NCBI GenBank assembly: GCA_947505565.1
Contig: CANNLB010000073.1
Coordinates: 1 to 8,264, forward strand
DNA length: 8,264 bases
Direction: 5' to 3'
DNA from: Acidobacteriota bacterium
Lineage (GTDB): Bacteria; Acidobacteriota; Terriglobia; Bryobacterales; Bryobacteraceae
Shown here: positions 1 through 7,556 of the stretch, piece by piece
Layout of the letters: each line of letters starts with the position of its first letter
Position numbering within the stretch: position 1 is the stretch's first letter
Translations under genes and position numbers: made by a program
Notes under the pieces: model-generated
Told to the model about the DNA's origin: nothing
Database searches by the model: none
The model's input: the letters and a program-made list of their open reading frames with translations, nothing else

Positions 1-2846
1 AGGGGACTTTGACGGTTGTGGCAACGCCTGCGAGTATCGCCTACAGCGGGACATCGACTCTTTCTTCGACCGGTGGAACGGGCAGCGGGGCGGTGACGTA
101 TGCGGTGGCTTCGGGAGGTAGCAACTGCTCGATTTCGGGCAGCACATTGACAGGAACAGGCATCGGGACTTGCACGGTGACGGCGACCAAAGCGGTGGAT
201 GCGAACTACGCGGTGGTGACGAGCGTGGCAATCACAATAACGGTTGGGCCGGCCGCGCAAACGGCTTTGACTGCATCCTCCTCTGTCTCTTCCATCGTCA
301 AAGGCAATACCGCAATGCTTTCCGCCACGGGCGGCAGCGGTACTGGCGTCGTGAGCTACCAGGTCACCACCGGCAATGCAAATTGTTCGATCACGGGCAC
401 CACACTTTTGGCGCTCGCGAATGGGGCGTGCAGCTTCGTCGCCGTGAAAGCCGCCGATGCGAACTTCACCGCGCAAACCAGCGCGCCGGTGGGCCTGAAT
501 GTCACGGTGCCGACGCTGCAATTTAGCGTCTCCACGTTGACAATCAATGGTTCGGTGAGCAGTTTGGCGATTCCGGCGAGCCTGGTACAAATAACGGCTG
601 ACGGAGCGGTTCCTGGCCTTGCTGTTTCTATCACTCCAGGTTCCTGGCTGACGGGTGGGCTTTCCAGTACATCGGTTGGTACAGGCAACATCACGGCACT
701 CGCCCTGCAGCCGAACCAGATGGGCTTGACCGCTGGCAGTTACAGCGCAGTTGTGACGGTGAGTGCGCCCGGAGTTGTCTCGATCACGTTGCCGGTGACA
801 CTGAACCTAGCGAGCTTCGGCATGTCTTTAGACTCGACTGGAGCTAACCCGAATCGCCCGGCCAACGCTGCCGCCGATCTGCAGAGCAGCAAAGTGACGT
901 TTTACGAAAACCGCAGTGGAACCCAAAACTCCAATTACAACTCAGACCAGTTTGTCATTCCCAACAGCTCTCCATCCTGCACGGCACAATACCAGGGCAG
1001 CGTGCCTGCGAATGCGAGCTACGTGACTGTGGATGTTCAGAATTCACCGAGCCAGACGGTAGTCGGCGTGAGTGCCCAAACCAGTAACCTTCCCATCGGA
1101 AGATATCGTACGCAAGTGACCATTACGCAGGTCAGCAGTACGTGTGCGGCCCCTAAAGCCATGACTCGCAGCAAGGCGGCAGCGTCGCCTCTGGCCGCTG
1201 CCGATCCGCCGCTGGTCCTGGATATCACCCTTGTCGTCAGCCCCACGGCGACCGTCCCAGCCGTGAGTGTATCGCCTGCCTCCGTGCAGGTTAGTGTCGG
1301 CGACGATGGGTCTGTTGTCATCCCCGCCCTCAGCGTTTCGGCAAGCCCCAGCCAACCTGTCCAGGTATCACTCGGTAGCCCGGACTCCTGGCTGGTCGCG
1401 ACCGCCTCGTCGCCCAATGCTCCAACTTCAATTGCGCTGTCCACGGCCGGCAACCTGGCCAACGGAACCTACTTCAATTCGGTTGTAATCTACTTCCCCA
1501 GCACCGGCCAATCGTTGTCGGTTCCAGTAACAGTGCAGGTCAATCGGCGGTTCTACCGTCTTACCAGCAGCCAGTCACAGATCAGCTTCACCGCTACGAC
1601 TGGCAATATCGGCCAGCCTGTCTATACGACGATCAACAGCGCCGATATTGGCGGTGTCCCGTTCCGGATTAAGAGTGCGCCCAGCTGGATTACCGCTACC
1701 CCCAACGCCGGACCAACACCGGCGCTGGTTGCTGTGAGTGCCGATGCATCGAAGCTGGCTCCCGGCACTTACACCGGCCAGATCGTCGTTGCCACCGATG
1801 CCCCGGCGATGGAACTGCGGATTGCCGTCACCGCTACGGTGCTGGGCTGCAGCATCGCTTTTGGTGCGGAGAATCTAGCCTTTGGGCAGAATACCTTCAC
1901 CGCCTCGATCATGCTGGGCACACAGGCAAACTGCCCCTGGACGTTGAGCAGCAGTGCGTCCTGGCTGACGATCCAGACTCCGACGGGAACCGGTACGAGC
2001 CCGATCTACTTGTCGGCGTCGCCTAATCTTGACGGTTCCAGCCGATCGGCAACCGTATCGAGCGGCGCCGGCCGTCTTGTGGTGACGCAGTCGCCAATGC
2101 GTCCGGTGTTGTCTACGGTCGCCGCTGGCAACAGTCGCATACCGGCGACAGTGAACGGCGCCAGTATGGCGGTTGGTCCGGTGGCCCCGGGGCAGACAGT
2201 GTCGTTGTTTGGCGAAGGTTTTGGCCCATACCGGGCGGTTACGTACGCGTGGAACAGCGATCACACCGGGATTACCAGCAACTTATCTGATGTACAGGTT
2301 CTGTTCAACAACGTGCCTGCTCCGCTGCTGATGGTCTCCTACGGCCAGATCAACGTGATTGCGCCTTGGGGATTGCGCCCGAACTCGACGGCGACGGTGC
2401 AGGTGTTGCGGAGCGGCGTTGCGAGCGCGCCGGCGAACGTTGTGACAGTGGAAGCGAATCCCGGGATTTTTACGACCAGTCAGACGGGTAGTGGCCCGGC
2501 GGCGGTGTTGAACCAGGATTACTCTATAAACGGCACGTTTGCCGCCGCTAAACGCGGTGACATCATTCAGATTTTCGCCACCGGGCTGGGAGCGCTCAAT
2601 CCGAATGGCGGTGACGGGATGTTGGCCGCAGCTCCGTTTGGGATGCTGGGCACGCCGGTTCGGGTGCAAATAGGGGGCAAGGAGGCGGCTGTGGTTTACG
2701 CTGGGGTTGCGCCACAACTGATCAACTCGATCATGCAGATCAATGCGCTGATTCCGGCGAATGCTCCTACGGGTGCGAACGTCCCGCTTCGTTTACTGGT
2801 TGGGGACGCCGCTTCGCAGGAACTGATTACGATTGTGGTGGAGTAG
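1..2846 (+). CDS. Secreted Ig-like/BACON repeat protein with Solibacter-type C-terminal domain (5' partial)
   Basis: The reading frame is open to the left edge (codons from position 3), so the TTG at 9 is probably internal; residues below count from it. Residues 18-79 and 104-167 are two copies of an Ig-like repeat with a Gly-Ser-Gly-x-Val-x-Tyr start, a Cys-x-Ile-x-Gly core, a second Cys and a Lys-Ala-x-Asp-Ala-Asn end. Residues 170-266, 415-511 and 515-610 look like BACON-type beta-sandwiches (SWL/SWI cores, GTY/GSY turns). Residues 613-696 are the clearest BACON match: NCPW, SWLTI, then a VVTQ end. Residues 705-944 match the Solibacter C-terminal family TIGR03437: APGQTVSLFGEGFGP, the VSYGQINVIAPW block, an FATGLG block. 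There is no membrane anchor at the C-terminus (ends ITIVVE). Role is inferred: exported adhesive or carbohydrate-binding protein; no catalytic motif is visible. The missing N-terminus should hold the signal peptide and possibly more repeats. Confidence 0.9.
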   Translation, partial: GTLTVVATPASIAYSGTSTLSSTGGTGSGAVTYAVASGGSNCSISGSTLTGTGIGTCTVTATKAVDANYAVVTSVAITITVGPAAQTALTASSSVSSIVKGNTAMLSATGGSGTGVVSYQVTTGNANCSITGTTLLALANGACSFVAVKAADANFTAQTSAPVGLNVTVPTLQFSVSTLTINGSVSSLAIPASLVQITADGAVPGLAVSITPGSWLTGGLSSTSVGTGNITALALQPNQMGLTAGSYSAVVTVSAPGVVSITLPVTLNLASFGMSLDSTGANPNRPANAAADLQSSKVTFYENRSGTQNSNYNSDQFVIPNSSPSCTAQYQGSVPANASYVTVDVQNSPSQTVVGVSAQTSNLPIGRYRTQVTITQVSSTCAAPKAMTRSKAAASPLAAADPPLVLDITLVVSPTATVPAVSVSPASVQVSVGDDGSVVIPALSVSASPSQPVQVSLGSPDSWLVATASSPNAPTSIALSTAGNLANGTYFNSVVIYFPSTGQSLSVPVTVQVNRRFYRLTSSQSQISFTATTGNIGQPVYTTINSADIGGVPFRIKSAPSWITATPNAGPTPALVAVSADASKLAPGTYTGQIVVATDAPAMELRIAVTATVLGCSIAFGAENLAFGQNTFTASIMLGTQANCPWTLSSSASWLTIQTPTGTGTSPIYLSASPNLDGSSRSATVSSGAGRLVVTQSPMRPVLSTVAAGNSRIPATVNGASMAVGPVAPGQTVSLFGEGFGPYRAVTYAWNSDHTGITSNLSDVQVLFNNVPAPLLMVSYGQINVIAPWGLRPNSTATVQVLRSGVASAPANVVTVEANPGIFTTSQTGSGPAAVLNQDYSINGTFAAAKRGDIIQIFATGLGALNPNGGDGMLAAAPFGMLGTPVRVQIGGKEAAVVYAGVAPQLINSIMQINALIPANAPTGANVPLRLLVGDAASQELITIVVE
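60..509 (+). repeat. Two tandem Ig-like protein repeats within the first gene
   Basis: Residues 18-79 and 104-167 align with a period of about 86 residues. Both have a Gly-rich Gly-Ser/Thr-Gly-x-Val-x-Tyr opening, an N-C-S-I-x-G motif, a second Cys 15 residues after the first, and a K-A-x-D-A-N near the end. The DNA copies are diverged, so this is an old duplication at protein level rather than a recent DNA repeat. More copies may lie upstream of the window. The paired cysteines could form a disulfide in each module; that is inference. Confidence 0.75.
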
Positions 2847-2984
2847 CGGCTCGCCGCAACGCTCGCCACAACGCCCAAGCCAAGGCTTTCCCGTACAACG
2901 CAAGGAGCCGGCTCCAGGCCTTCTCCGACCGTTTTCGTGGTCTACATGCCAATCGGACGGGTCAACTTTATCTCTCGTGGAGAG

Positions 2985-3007
2985 TATCATCCTAAGTCTG
3001 GGAGTTG
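2985..3007 (+). repeat. Left terminal inverted repeat of the IS remnant
   Basis: This segment pairs with 4280-4302 in inverted orientation, 18 of 23 positions identical, with mismatches spread singly along it. A small separate hairpin (ctctc-gtg-gagag, 2972-2984) lies directly outside it. Confidence 0.75.
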
Positions 3008-3179
3008 GTTGAGGCCCTCGAGTTGCATTTTGGCGGAAGATGTTGAAACTGGGAGGGATGTGGGAAGGAGCGCCCAGCCAGCCGATTCCAGGCGGTTTGT
3101 TGGACACCTATGGCGGGCGCATGCGGGTAGAGTGGGTCAGGCTTTGCCCCTTGCTGTTGACCAGTTCCTGCCGGGATTG

Positions 3180-4272
3180 TTTGGCATGGATGGGATTGCC
3201 AGCGAGGATTCGGTGCAGCGGGCATTCCTGAGAGGGGAAGAAGCCAACTACACGTGGTGGATGGATGGGTCGATGAACAAGACGTTTGAGCCGCTGCTGA
3301 CCGAGGAATGGGGGCTCGATATCGAAGGGACGGTGAAGACACTCCATGGCAAGCAGGAAGAGACCGGGGCCGGCTGCAATCCGACGAAACCGGGGCGGCC
3401 CTCGCATGTCTAGCACGCCTGCTTCATTGCCAAGCTGCGAATGGTGTTGAACGTCGATGTGCACCCTGGCAACGAGATGGCATCGGCGTCTGCTCATCCG
3501 TGTGGCTGGATGCCCGCCCGCGGGAACGGTGGACGACGCTGCTACGCGGGGACGTGGCGCGGGGAACGGAAAAGACGATGTGCCAGGCCGAGGAGCGAGG
3601 GCTTCCGGTTCGCTTCAAACTGAGGCAAACCGAGGGTGTTTTGCCGCATTTGGCGGAATTGGCGAAACGGAAGGATTGGGAGTTTGTCGGCGGCGGATGG
3701 CATGGAGAGGGAATAGCAGGGCTGGACGAAGAAGTGGCGGCTGGCGATTCTGCGGAGATGGCTGGCGAGAGAAACAGTGGCGGTGGAATCGAAGTCGGAG
3801 GGTGCGGACGGGGATGGTCGTGATCCATAAGGACCGGCCTATTTTCGAGTACGCGGTGTTGGTGACGTCGCTTCCGGAAGGGGCGGTGCCGCCGATCGCG
3901 CAGATGTACCGCGACCGGGCTGATTCTAAGAATGTGCTCGATGAGTTGAACTACCAGTGGGCGTGGACGGGGTTTACTACGCATGACCGGCGGCGGAGTC
4001 AGTTGATGGCGCGCATTGTGCCGCTGGTTTTCAACTGGTGGAGCTTGTATGTTCGGCTGGCGGTGCCGGGGCGGCATACCTAGGCGATCACCAGCCGAGG
4101 GAAGGCGGAAGTGATTACCGCTGTACTTGGTCAGGTAAATCGGTTTCTGACTCGGTTTGCAGCCAGTGCGGGGCAGTTGAGCCGGGCGGAACGGTGGGCT
4201 CGATTGCTACGCGTGATTTTCCGTGAGTTCTATCCGCGCGGGCCGGTGGTGACCCTGCCGACATTAGTGTGA
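3180..4272 (+). pseudogene. IS1380/IS4-like DDE transposase, degenerate
   Basis: The protein can be followed through three frames. Frame one has GMDGIASEDSVQRA, then the first Asp block (WGLDIEGTVK, Asp codon 3318-3320) and GKQE...NPTKPGRPSH, a stop at 3411-3413 where relatives have Tyr, and after it VLNVDVHPGNE. A frame change near 3505-3515 leads to RERWTTLLRGDVA (second Asp codon 3551-3553) and LPVRFKLRQTEGV. The first frame returns at about 3729 (KKWRLAILRR), then another change before 3830 leads to FEYAVLVTSLPE, YRDRADSKNVLDELN and LVFNWWSLYVRLA. A second stop at 4081-4083 falls where relatives have Glu before AITSR; the end aligns to 4272 after an apparent loss of about 30 residues. In the Y-(2)-R-(3)-E-(6)-K signature the Glu is Lys (3928-3930) and the Lys is Asn (3949-3951), so the catalytic residue is gone. 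The N-terminal 100 or so residues are shortened and not recognisable. It cannot make an active transposase. Confidence 0.9.
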
Positions 4273-4279
4273 ACACGTT

Positions 4280-4302
4280 CACCTGCCGGATTTAGGATTA
4301 TA
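4280..4302 (-). repeat. Right terminal inverted repeat of the IS remnant
   Basis: It is the inverted counterpart of 2985-3007 and starts 8 bases after the last transposase stop (4270-4272), the usual tight arrangement in insertion sequences. Confidence 0.75.
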
Positions 4303-4309
4303 GAAACGG

Positions 4310-4328
4310 GCTGGCGTTCAACGCCAGC
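4310..4328. promoter_or_regulatory. Perfect inverted repeat upstream of the sulfatase gene
   Basis: gctggcgttcaacgccagc is a perfect 9-bp inverted repeat around one central base. As RNA it would form a 7-bp GC-rich stem with a 5-base loop. It is not followed by a T-run, so it is a poor intrinsic terminator. It covers the position where a -35 box would lie for the -10-like element at 4336-4341, which suits an operator or activator site. It could also be a dispersed hairpin repeat; one window cannot separate these. Confidence 0.45.
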
Positions 4329-4335
4329 GCCGCGC

Positions 4336-4348
4336 CATAATCTACCAA
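4336..4348 (+). promoter_or_regulatory. Candidate -10 element and leaderless start of the sulfatase gene
   Basis: CATAAT (4336-4341) resembles the TATAAT consensus at 5 of 6 positions and ends 6 bases before the ATG at 4348, so transcription would begin at or next to the start codon. There is no Shine-Dalgarno-like purine run in the 20 bases before the ATG, which fits a leaderless message. No good -35 hexamer is seen at the usual spacing; the inverted repeat occupies that place. Confidence 0.45.
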
Positions 4349-6099
4349 TGAGCTTACTTTCCCGGCGAGCGTTTTTGGCTTCGTGCGGTCTTGCAGCGGC
4401 GGCGCAGACGGGGCGGCGGCGGCCGAATGTGTTGGTGATTCTGACCGACGACCAGGGCTGGGGCGACCTCAGCATCAACGGGAATAGTAACCTTTCGACC
4501 CCGCATATTGATTCCATCGGGCGGCAGGGGGCGCAGTTTGAGCGCTTCTTTGTTTGCGCGGTTTGTGCGCCGACGCGGGCTGAGTTCCTGACGGGGCGCT
4601 ACCATGCCAGAGCCGGGGTTCGCGGCGTCAGCACGGGGCAGGAGCGGATGAACCTGGACGAGCATACGATTGCGCAAACCTTTCAGAAGGCGGGGTATGC
4701 GACGGGGGCTTTCGGCAAGTGGCACAACGGCTCGCAAGCGCCTTACCACCCGAATTCCCGGGGATTCGCTGAGTATTACGGGTTTACGTCGGGGCACTGG
4801 GCGCATTATTTCGACACCGAGATGGACCATAACGGGGAGCTGGTAAAAGGCCGCGGGTACATCACCGACGATTTGACCAACCACGCCATAGCGTTTATCG
4901 AGAAGAACCGGGCGCGGCCGTTTTTTTGCTATTTGCCGTTAAATACGCCGCATTCGCCGATGCAGGTGCCGGAGGCGAACTACGCCAAGTTCGCGCAGTT
5001 CCAGCCGGCGTTGAAGGCGACAGACCCGGCGCAGGAGGACGTGGCAATGACACGGGCGGCGCTGGCGATGGTGGAGAACATCGACGGCAACGTGGGCCGA
5101 CTGTTGGCTAAGTTGAAGGGATTGGGGCTGGAGGAAGACACGGTGGTGGTGTTCTTCTGCGACAACGGGCCGAATAGCTGGCGTTGGAATGGCGGGATGA
5201 AGGGACGGAAAGGTGCCGTGGATGAGGGTGGAATCCGTTCTCCGCTGCTGGTGCGGTGGCCGGGTCGAATTGCGGCGGGGCAGATGATCCCGCAAATTGC
5301 GGGGGCGATTGATTTACTGCCGACGTTGTCCGTCTTGGCGGGTGTGCCGATGGGGGCGACCAAGCCGCTGGATGGACGAAGTTTGGCACCGCTCTTATTC
5401 CGGCAGAAGGTGGATTGGGCGGATCGCATGATTTTTTCGCTGCAGGCCAAGCGGATCAGTGTGCGCACACAGACGCATCGTCTCGATCCGACGGGGAAGT
5501 TGTTCGATATGCGGAACGATCCGGGGCAGACGAAGGATGTAGCGGCGTTGGAGGCGGAATTGGCGGGTCGTTTACGGGCCGCGGCGGAAGCTTGGGGCAG
5601 GGAGGTGTTGCCGCTGGTGGGTCCGGACGATCGACCGTATCCGGTGGGCCATTCGAAGACAACTTACTTACCGGCGCGAGATGGGATCGGATCCGGGGAG
5701 GTGAAGCGGAGTAACACGGCTCCGAATAGTTCATATTTTACGAACTGGACGAAGACGACCGATAGGATTCAATGGGATATTGAGGTGGCGCAGGCTGGCG
5801 AGTACGAGGGCGTGATGTACTATACGGCATCGGTGGCGGGTTCGATCGTAGAGCTTTCGTGCGGGGCGGGGCGGCTGGAATTTTCGATTGGAGAGGCGCA
5901 TAACCCTCCGCTGTTCGGGATGAAAGAAGACAGGCATGACCGGGGGCCCGAGTCGTACGCGAAGGACTTCAAGCCGTTGCGGCTGGGGACGATTGAACTG
6001 GCGGCGGGCCGGGGGGCGCTGACGTTGCGGGCGATCAAGGTGTCCGGGGCTGCGGTGGCTGATGTGCGGTATCTTGTTATGACGCGGAGGGCGAAATGA
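4348..6099 (+). CDS. Tat-exported sulfatase (arylsulfatase family) with C-terminal accessory domain
   Basis: This is a 583-residue formylglycine-dependent sulfatase that should hydrolyse a sulfate ester outside the cytoplasm. It opens with a short twin-arginine signal (SRRAFL, 5-10, then an Ala-rich stretch), which supports this ATG. Family residues are in place: metal-binding Asp34-Asp35 (LTDDQGWGD), the C-x-P-x-R modification motif CAPTR (73-77) followed by the AEFLTGRY tail, GKWH (123-126), PHSP with His202, CDNG with Asp272-Asn273, and GRKG with Lys288. Cys73 would be converted to formylglycine by a maturase not in this window. The catalytic part ends near residue 425. Residues about 437-583 are extra, beta-rich and start with a TDRIQW...AGEYEGVMYYTA block, like a carbohydrate-binding (CBM6/35-like) module; that assignment is inference. 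The gene stop overlaps the next start by 4 bases. Substrate cannot be read from sequence; sulfated polysaccharide is the best guess. Confidence 0.93.
   Translation: MSLLSRRAFLASCGLAAAAQTGRRRPNVLVILTDDQGWGDLSINGNSNLSTPHIDSIGRQGAQFERFFVCAVCAPTRAEFLTGRYHARAGVRGVSTGQERMNLDEHTIAQTFQKAGYATGAFGKWHNGSQAPYHPNSRGFAEYYGFTSGHWAHYFDTEMDHNGELVKGRGYITDDLTNHAIAFIEKNRARPFFCYLPLNTPHSPMQVPEANYAKFAQFQPALKATDPAQEDVAMTRAALAMVENIDGNVGRLLAKLKGLGLEEDTVVVFFCDNGPNSWRWNGGMKGRKGAVDEGGIRSPLLVRWPGRIAAGQMIPQIAGAIDLLPTLSVLAGVPMGATKPLDGRSLAPLLFRQKVDWADRMIFSLQAKRISVRTQTHRLDPTGKLFDMRNDPGQTKDVAALEAELAGRLRAAAEAWGREVLPLVGPDDRPYPVGHSKTTYLPARDGIGSGEVKRSNTAPNSSYFTNWTKTTDRIQWDIEVAQAGEYEGVMYYTASVAGSIVELSCGAGRLEFSIGEAHNPPLFGMKEDRHDRGPESYAKDFKPLRLGTIELAAGRGALTLRAIKVSGAAVADVRYLVMTRRAK
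6086..6090 (+). promoter_or_regulatory. Ribosome binding site of the DUF2147 gene
   Basis: GGAGG lies inside the last codons of the sulfatase gene, 5 bases before the ATG at 6096. It is a strong site and fixes that start. The sulfatase gene itself lacks such a site, so the second gene can also start on its own ribosomes. Confidence 0.7.
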
Positions 6100-6488
6100 A
6101 GCGATGGGTTCTGATGATGGGTTTGCTGATTGCGTGTCTGGCCATGGCGAGCGACGGCGATGCGATGGTGGGAACGTGGCTGACGGCGGGCGGCTTGTCC
6201 AAGGTAGAAATCACGAGATGCGGAAGCCAGTATTGCGGCACGATCCGGTGGATGAAGACGCCGAAGAATGATGAAAATAACGCGGACTCGACCCTTCGCG
6301 GCCGGCCGCTCGTAGGGGCGCAGATTCTGTCGGGCTTTGGGGCCGATGGGTTGGGCGGTAAGATCTACGCACCGGAACGGGGCAAGCTGATGGATGCCAA
6401 GCTCGTGATGGTGGTGGGCGATTCGTTGGAGGTGCGCGTGTCGGCCGGGATGATCAAGAAGACAGTAGCCTGGACACGCGTCCGATAG
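6096..6488 (+). CDS. Small exported DUF2147 family protein
   Basis: This 130-residue protein has the DUF2147 pattern: GTW at 26-28, KVEITRCG and YCGTIRWMK (34-54, with Cys42 and Cys47), LRGRPLVG (67-74), ILSGF (77-81), GGKIY (87-91) and a closing AWTR. The N-terminus is a signal peptide; either signal peptidase I cuts after Ala18 (AMA-S), or LIAC (11-14) acts as a lipobox and Cys14 is lipidated. The biochemical function of DUF2147 is not established; members are small periplasmic or outer-surface beta proteins. The ATG overlaps the sulfatase TGA as ATGA and a GGAGG site precedes it, so the two are co-transcribed and probably coupled. A link to sulfatase function is inference from this arrangement only. 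Confidence 0.9.
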   Translation: MKRWVLMMGLLIACLAMASDGDAMVGTWLTAGGLSKVEITRCGSQYCGTIRWMKTPKNDENNADSTLRGRPLVGAQILSGFGADGLGGKIYAPERGKLMDAKLVMVVGDSLEVRVSAGMIKKTVAWTRVR

Positions 6489-6851
6489 GGCGTAGAAGGC
6501 AGAGCCCGAACATGAGGACCGCCAGCGGGAGAATGATTTGGTCAGGGGGCGTGTGGGCGCAGTGGACGGGCTTCATGGGGCCAACAAGCATGCGCAGGAG
6601 CGTTTCCAGAATTAGCAGCAGATCGCAAAAGGGCACGAGCGAGCGGTAGCGAAAGGCGACGGCGAGTTGGACGAGGGCGTAGATGAGCTGCGAACCTCCC
6701 CATTGTATGGGATGGAATCTGGTACGAGGGCGAAAAAGAGATGGGTGAGCATTTTCATATCATCGAAGTCTCTCGCCATGACGGAGCCGACTAGCATCTT
6801 GATCGGCATCGCCAACGCTTGTGCGGGGTTGCGGTGACCGACCGGGTACAT
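6454..6851 (-). pseudogene. Small multi-pass membrane protein gene, frameshifted
   Basis: On the minus strand two adjoining frames read as one hydrophobic protein. The upstream frame (from 6851) gives MPIKMLVGSVMARDFDDMKM, then a hydrophobic stretch ending VPDSIPYNG. Near 6700 the sense must pass to a second frame giving QLIYALVQLAVAFRY, then LLLILETLLRMLVG, MKPVHCAHTPP and LPLAVLMFGLCLL. Joined, this predicts three to four membrane segments and a conserved-looking KPVH-x-AHTPP motif typical of an intact protein. The break is a single frame change at a G-rich run, so either a recent mutation or a sequence error. The second frame runs to 6454 and overlaps the 3' end of the DUF2147 gene by 35 bases in convergent orientation. 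No start upstream is convincing: the first frame meets a stop at 6882-6884. Function is not recognised. Confidence 0.5.
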
Positions 6852-7556
6852 TTCTCCCGCCCCTACCCCTCCAGACGCACCCTAATCTCTCAGCGCCTTC
6901 GCCAAAGTCCGACTGGCACTCGGCAGGTGAACTCACCGTTACGCGGATTCACGCATCCGCAGCCTCAACAGTTACATTTCCACGGACCATATGATCTCTG
7001 TAGCGAGACCACCGATGTCCTGGACGGCTGTGAGTAGCAAAATGCGCCTTCTTGCTGTTTGGTTTGGGTAAGGTCGGATCGAGCGGAGCGGCAGCATCGC
7101 CGTCGCGGCGGCCCGTCATTTCCACGGCCGACCTTGGGACCAAGTACGTTTACTCGCCCCTCGCTGTCGATTGTTGACCGGCGATTCTACCCACGGCAAA
7201 CAGCGAAGAACCGCGCTTTACCACTTGCAGCCAAGTCCGGAAGGCCCTGACCAATGCCGTCCACGGCCGGGAAAGGGGATCTCCCGCAGGGCGATGGCTG
7301 GCCGGGGCCGCGGCTTCGTCGTGGTGGCAACTTCGCTGGCCGCGTTTGCCTCGACAGCATTGTACGCAAACATGGACACTGGTCCGATTGCCCCGACAAG
7401 CTTCAAACAGTTGAATTCAAGTGACCTATCGCGTTGGTGGGCCATTTGGCATCCACGGTATACCTCTCCTACCTGGCAAGAAGCCGGGAACGTTGGAGGT
7501 TCAATCGGAGCGCGGGAATTTGGCCGCTCTGCTTTTTCTGCTGACGTCGGCGAGCG
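6852..7556. other. About 700-base stretch without a supportable gene
   Basis: No frame here gives a protein I recognise. Short open stretches exist: plus strand 6819-7037 (TTG start, basic, PQPQQLHFHGPYDL), plus strand 7171-7581 (TTG start, or ATG at 7294 for 95 residues, with an Ala-rich hydrophobic patch), and a plus-strand fragment near 7426-7555 containing PGKKPGTLEVQSERG. None has a family match I can name, and the 7171-7581 one overlaps the end of the SMP-30-like gene. The mix of short protein-like pieces in different frames suits eroded genes. I see no terminator, tRNA or array of repeats. Confidence 0.5.

Larger units (their letters stand above)
2985..4302 (+). mobile_element. Decayed IS1380/IS4-like insertion sequence
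   Basis: Two ends are imperfect inverted repeats and the interior reads as a broken DDE transposase. Left end 2985-3007 against the reverse complement of 4280-4302 matches at 18 of 23 positions (tatcatcctaagtctggg versus tataatcctaaatccggc for the first 18). At about 1.3 kb it is shorter than intact relatives (typically about 1.6-1.7 kb), in line with deletions in the transposase. If the true termini are the CC bases at 2991 and 4296, usual for IS1380, the flanking 5-mers ATCAT and ATTAT agree at 4 of 5 positions and could be an eroded target duplication. The family name rests on recognised transposase motifs; the exact IS group is not certain. Confidence 0.8.

Noticed and set aside
2904..2915. 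Perfect palindrome ggagccggctcc after the first gene, considered as a terminator
   Set aside because: It has no loop bases and no T-run after it; a 12-bp GC palindrome is expected now and then in such DNA.
3424..4077. Long minus-strand open frame (217 codons) across the IS remnant
   Set aside because: Its Pro/Arg/Ser-rich product is a shadow of the high-GC plus-strand transposase remnant, which has real family motifs.
4310..4328. Inverted repeat as an intrinsic terminator for the IS region
   Set aside because: No T-run follows; GC-rich sequence continues into the -10-like box, so a regulatory role fits better.
4378..4386. Lipobox LASC at residues 10-13 of the sulfatase
   Set aside because: The Cys comes only six residues after the twin arginine, too close for a normal hydrophobic core; a Tat signal with later cleavage fits better.
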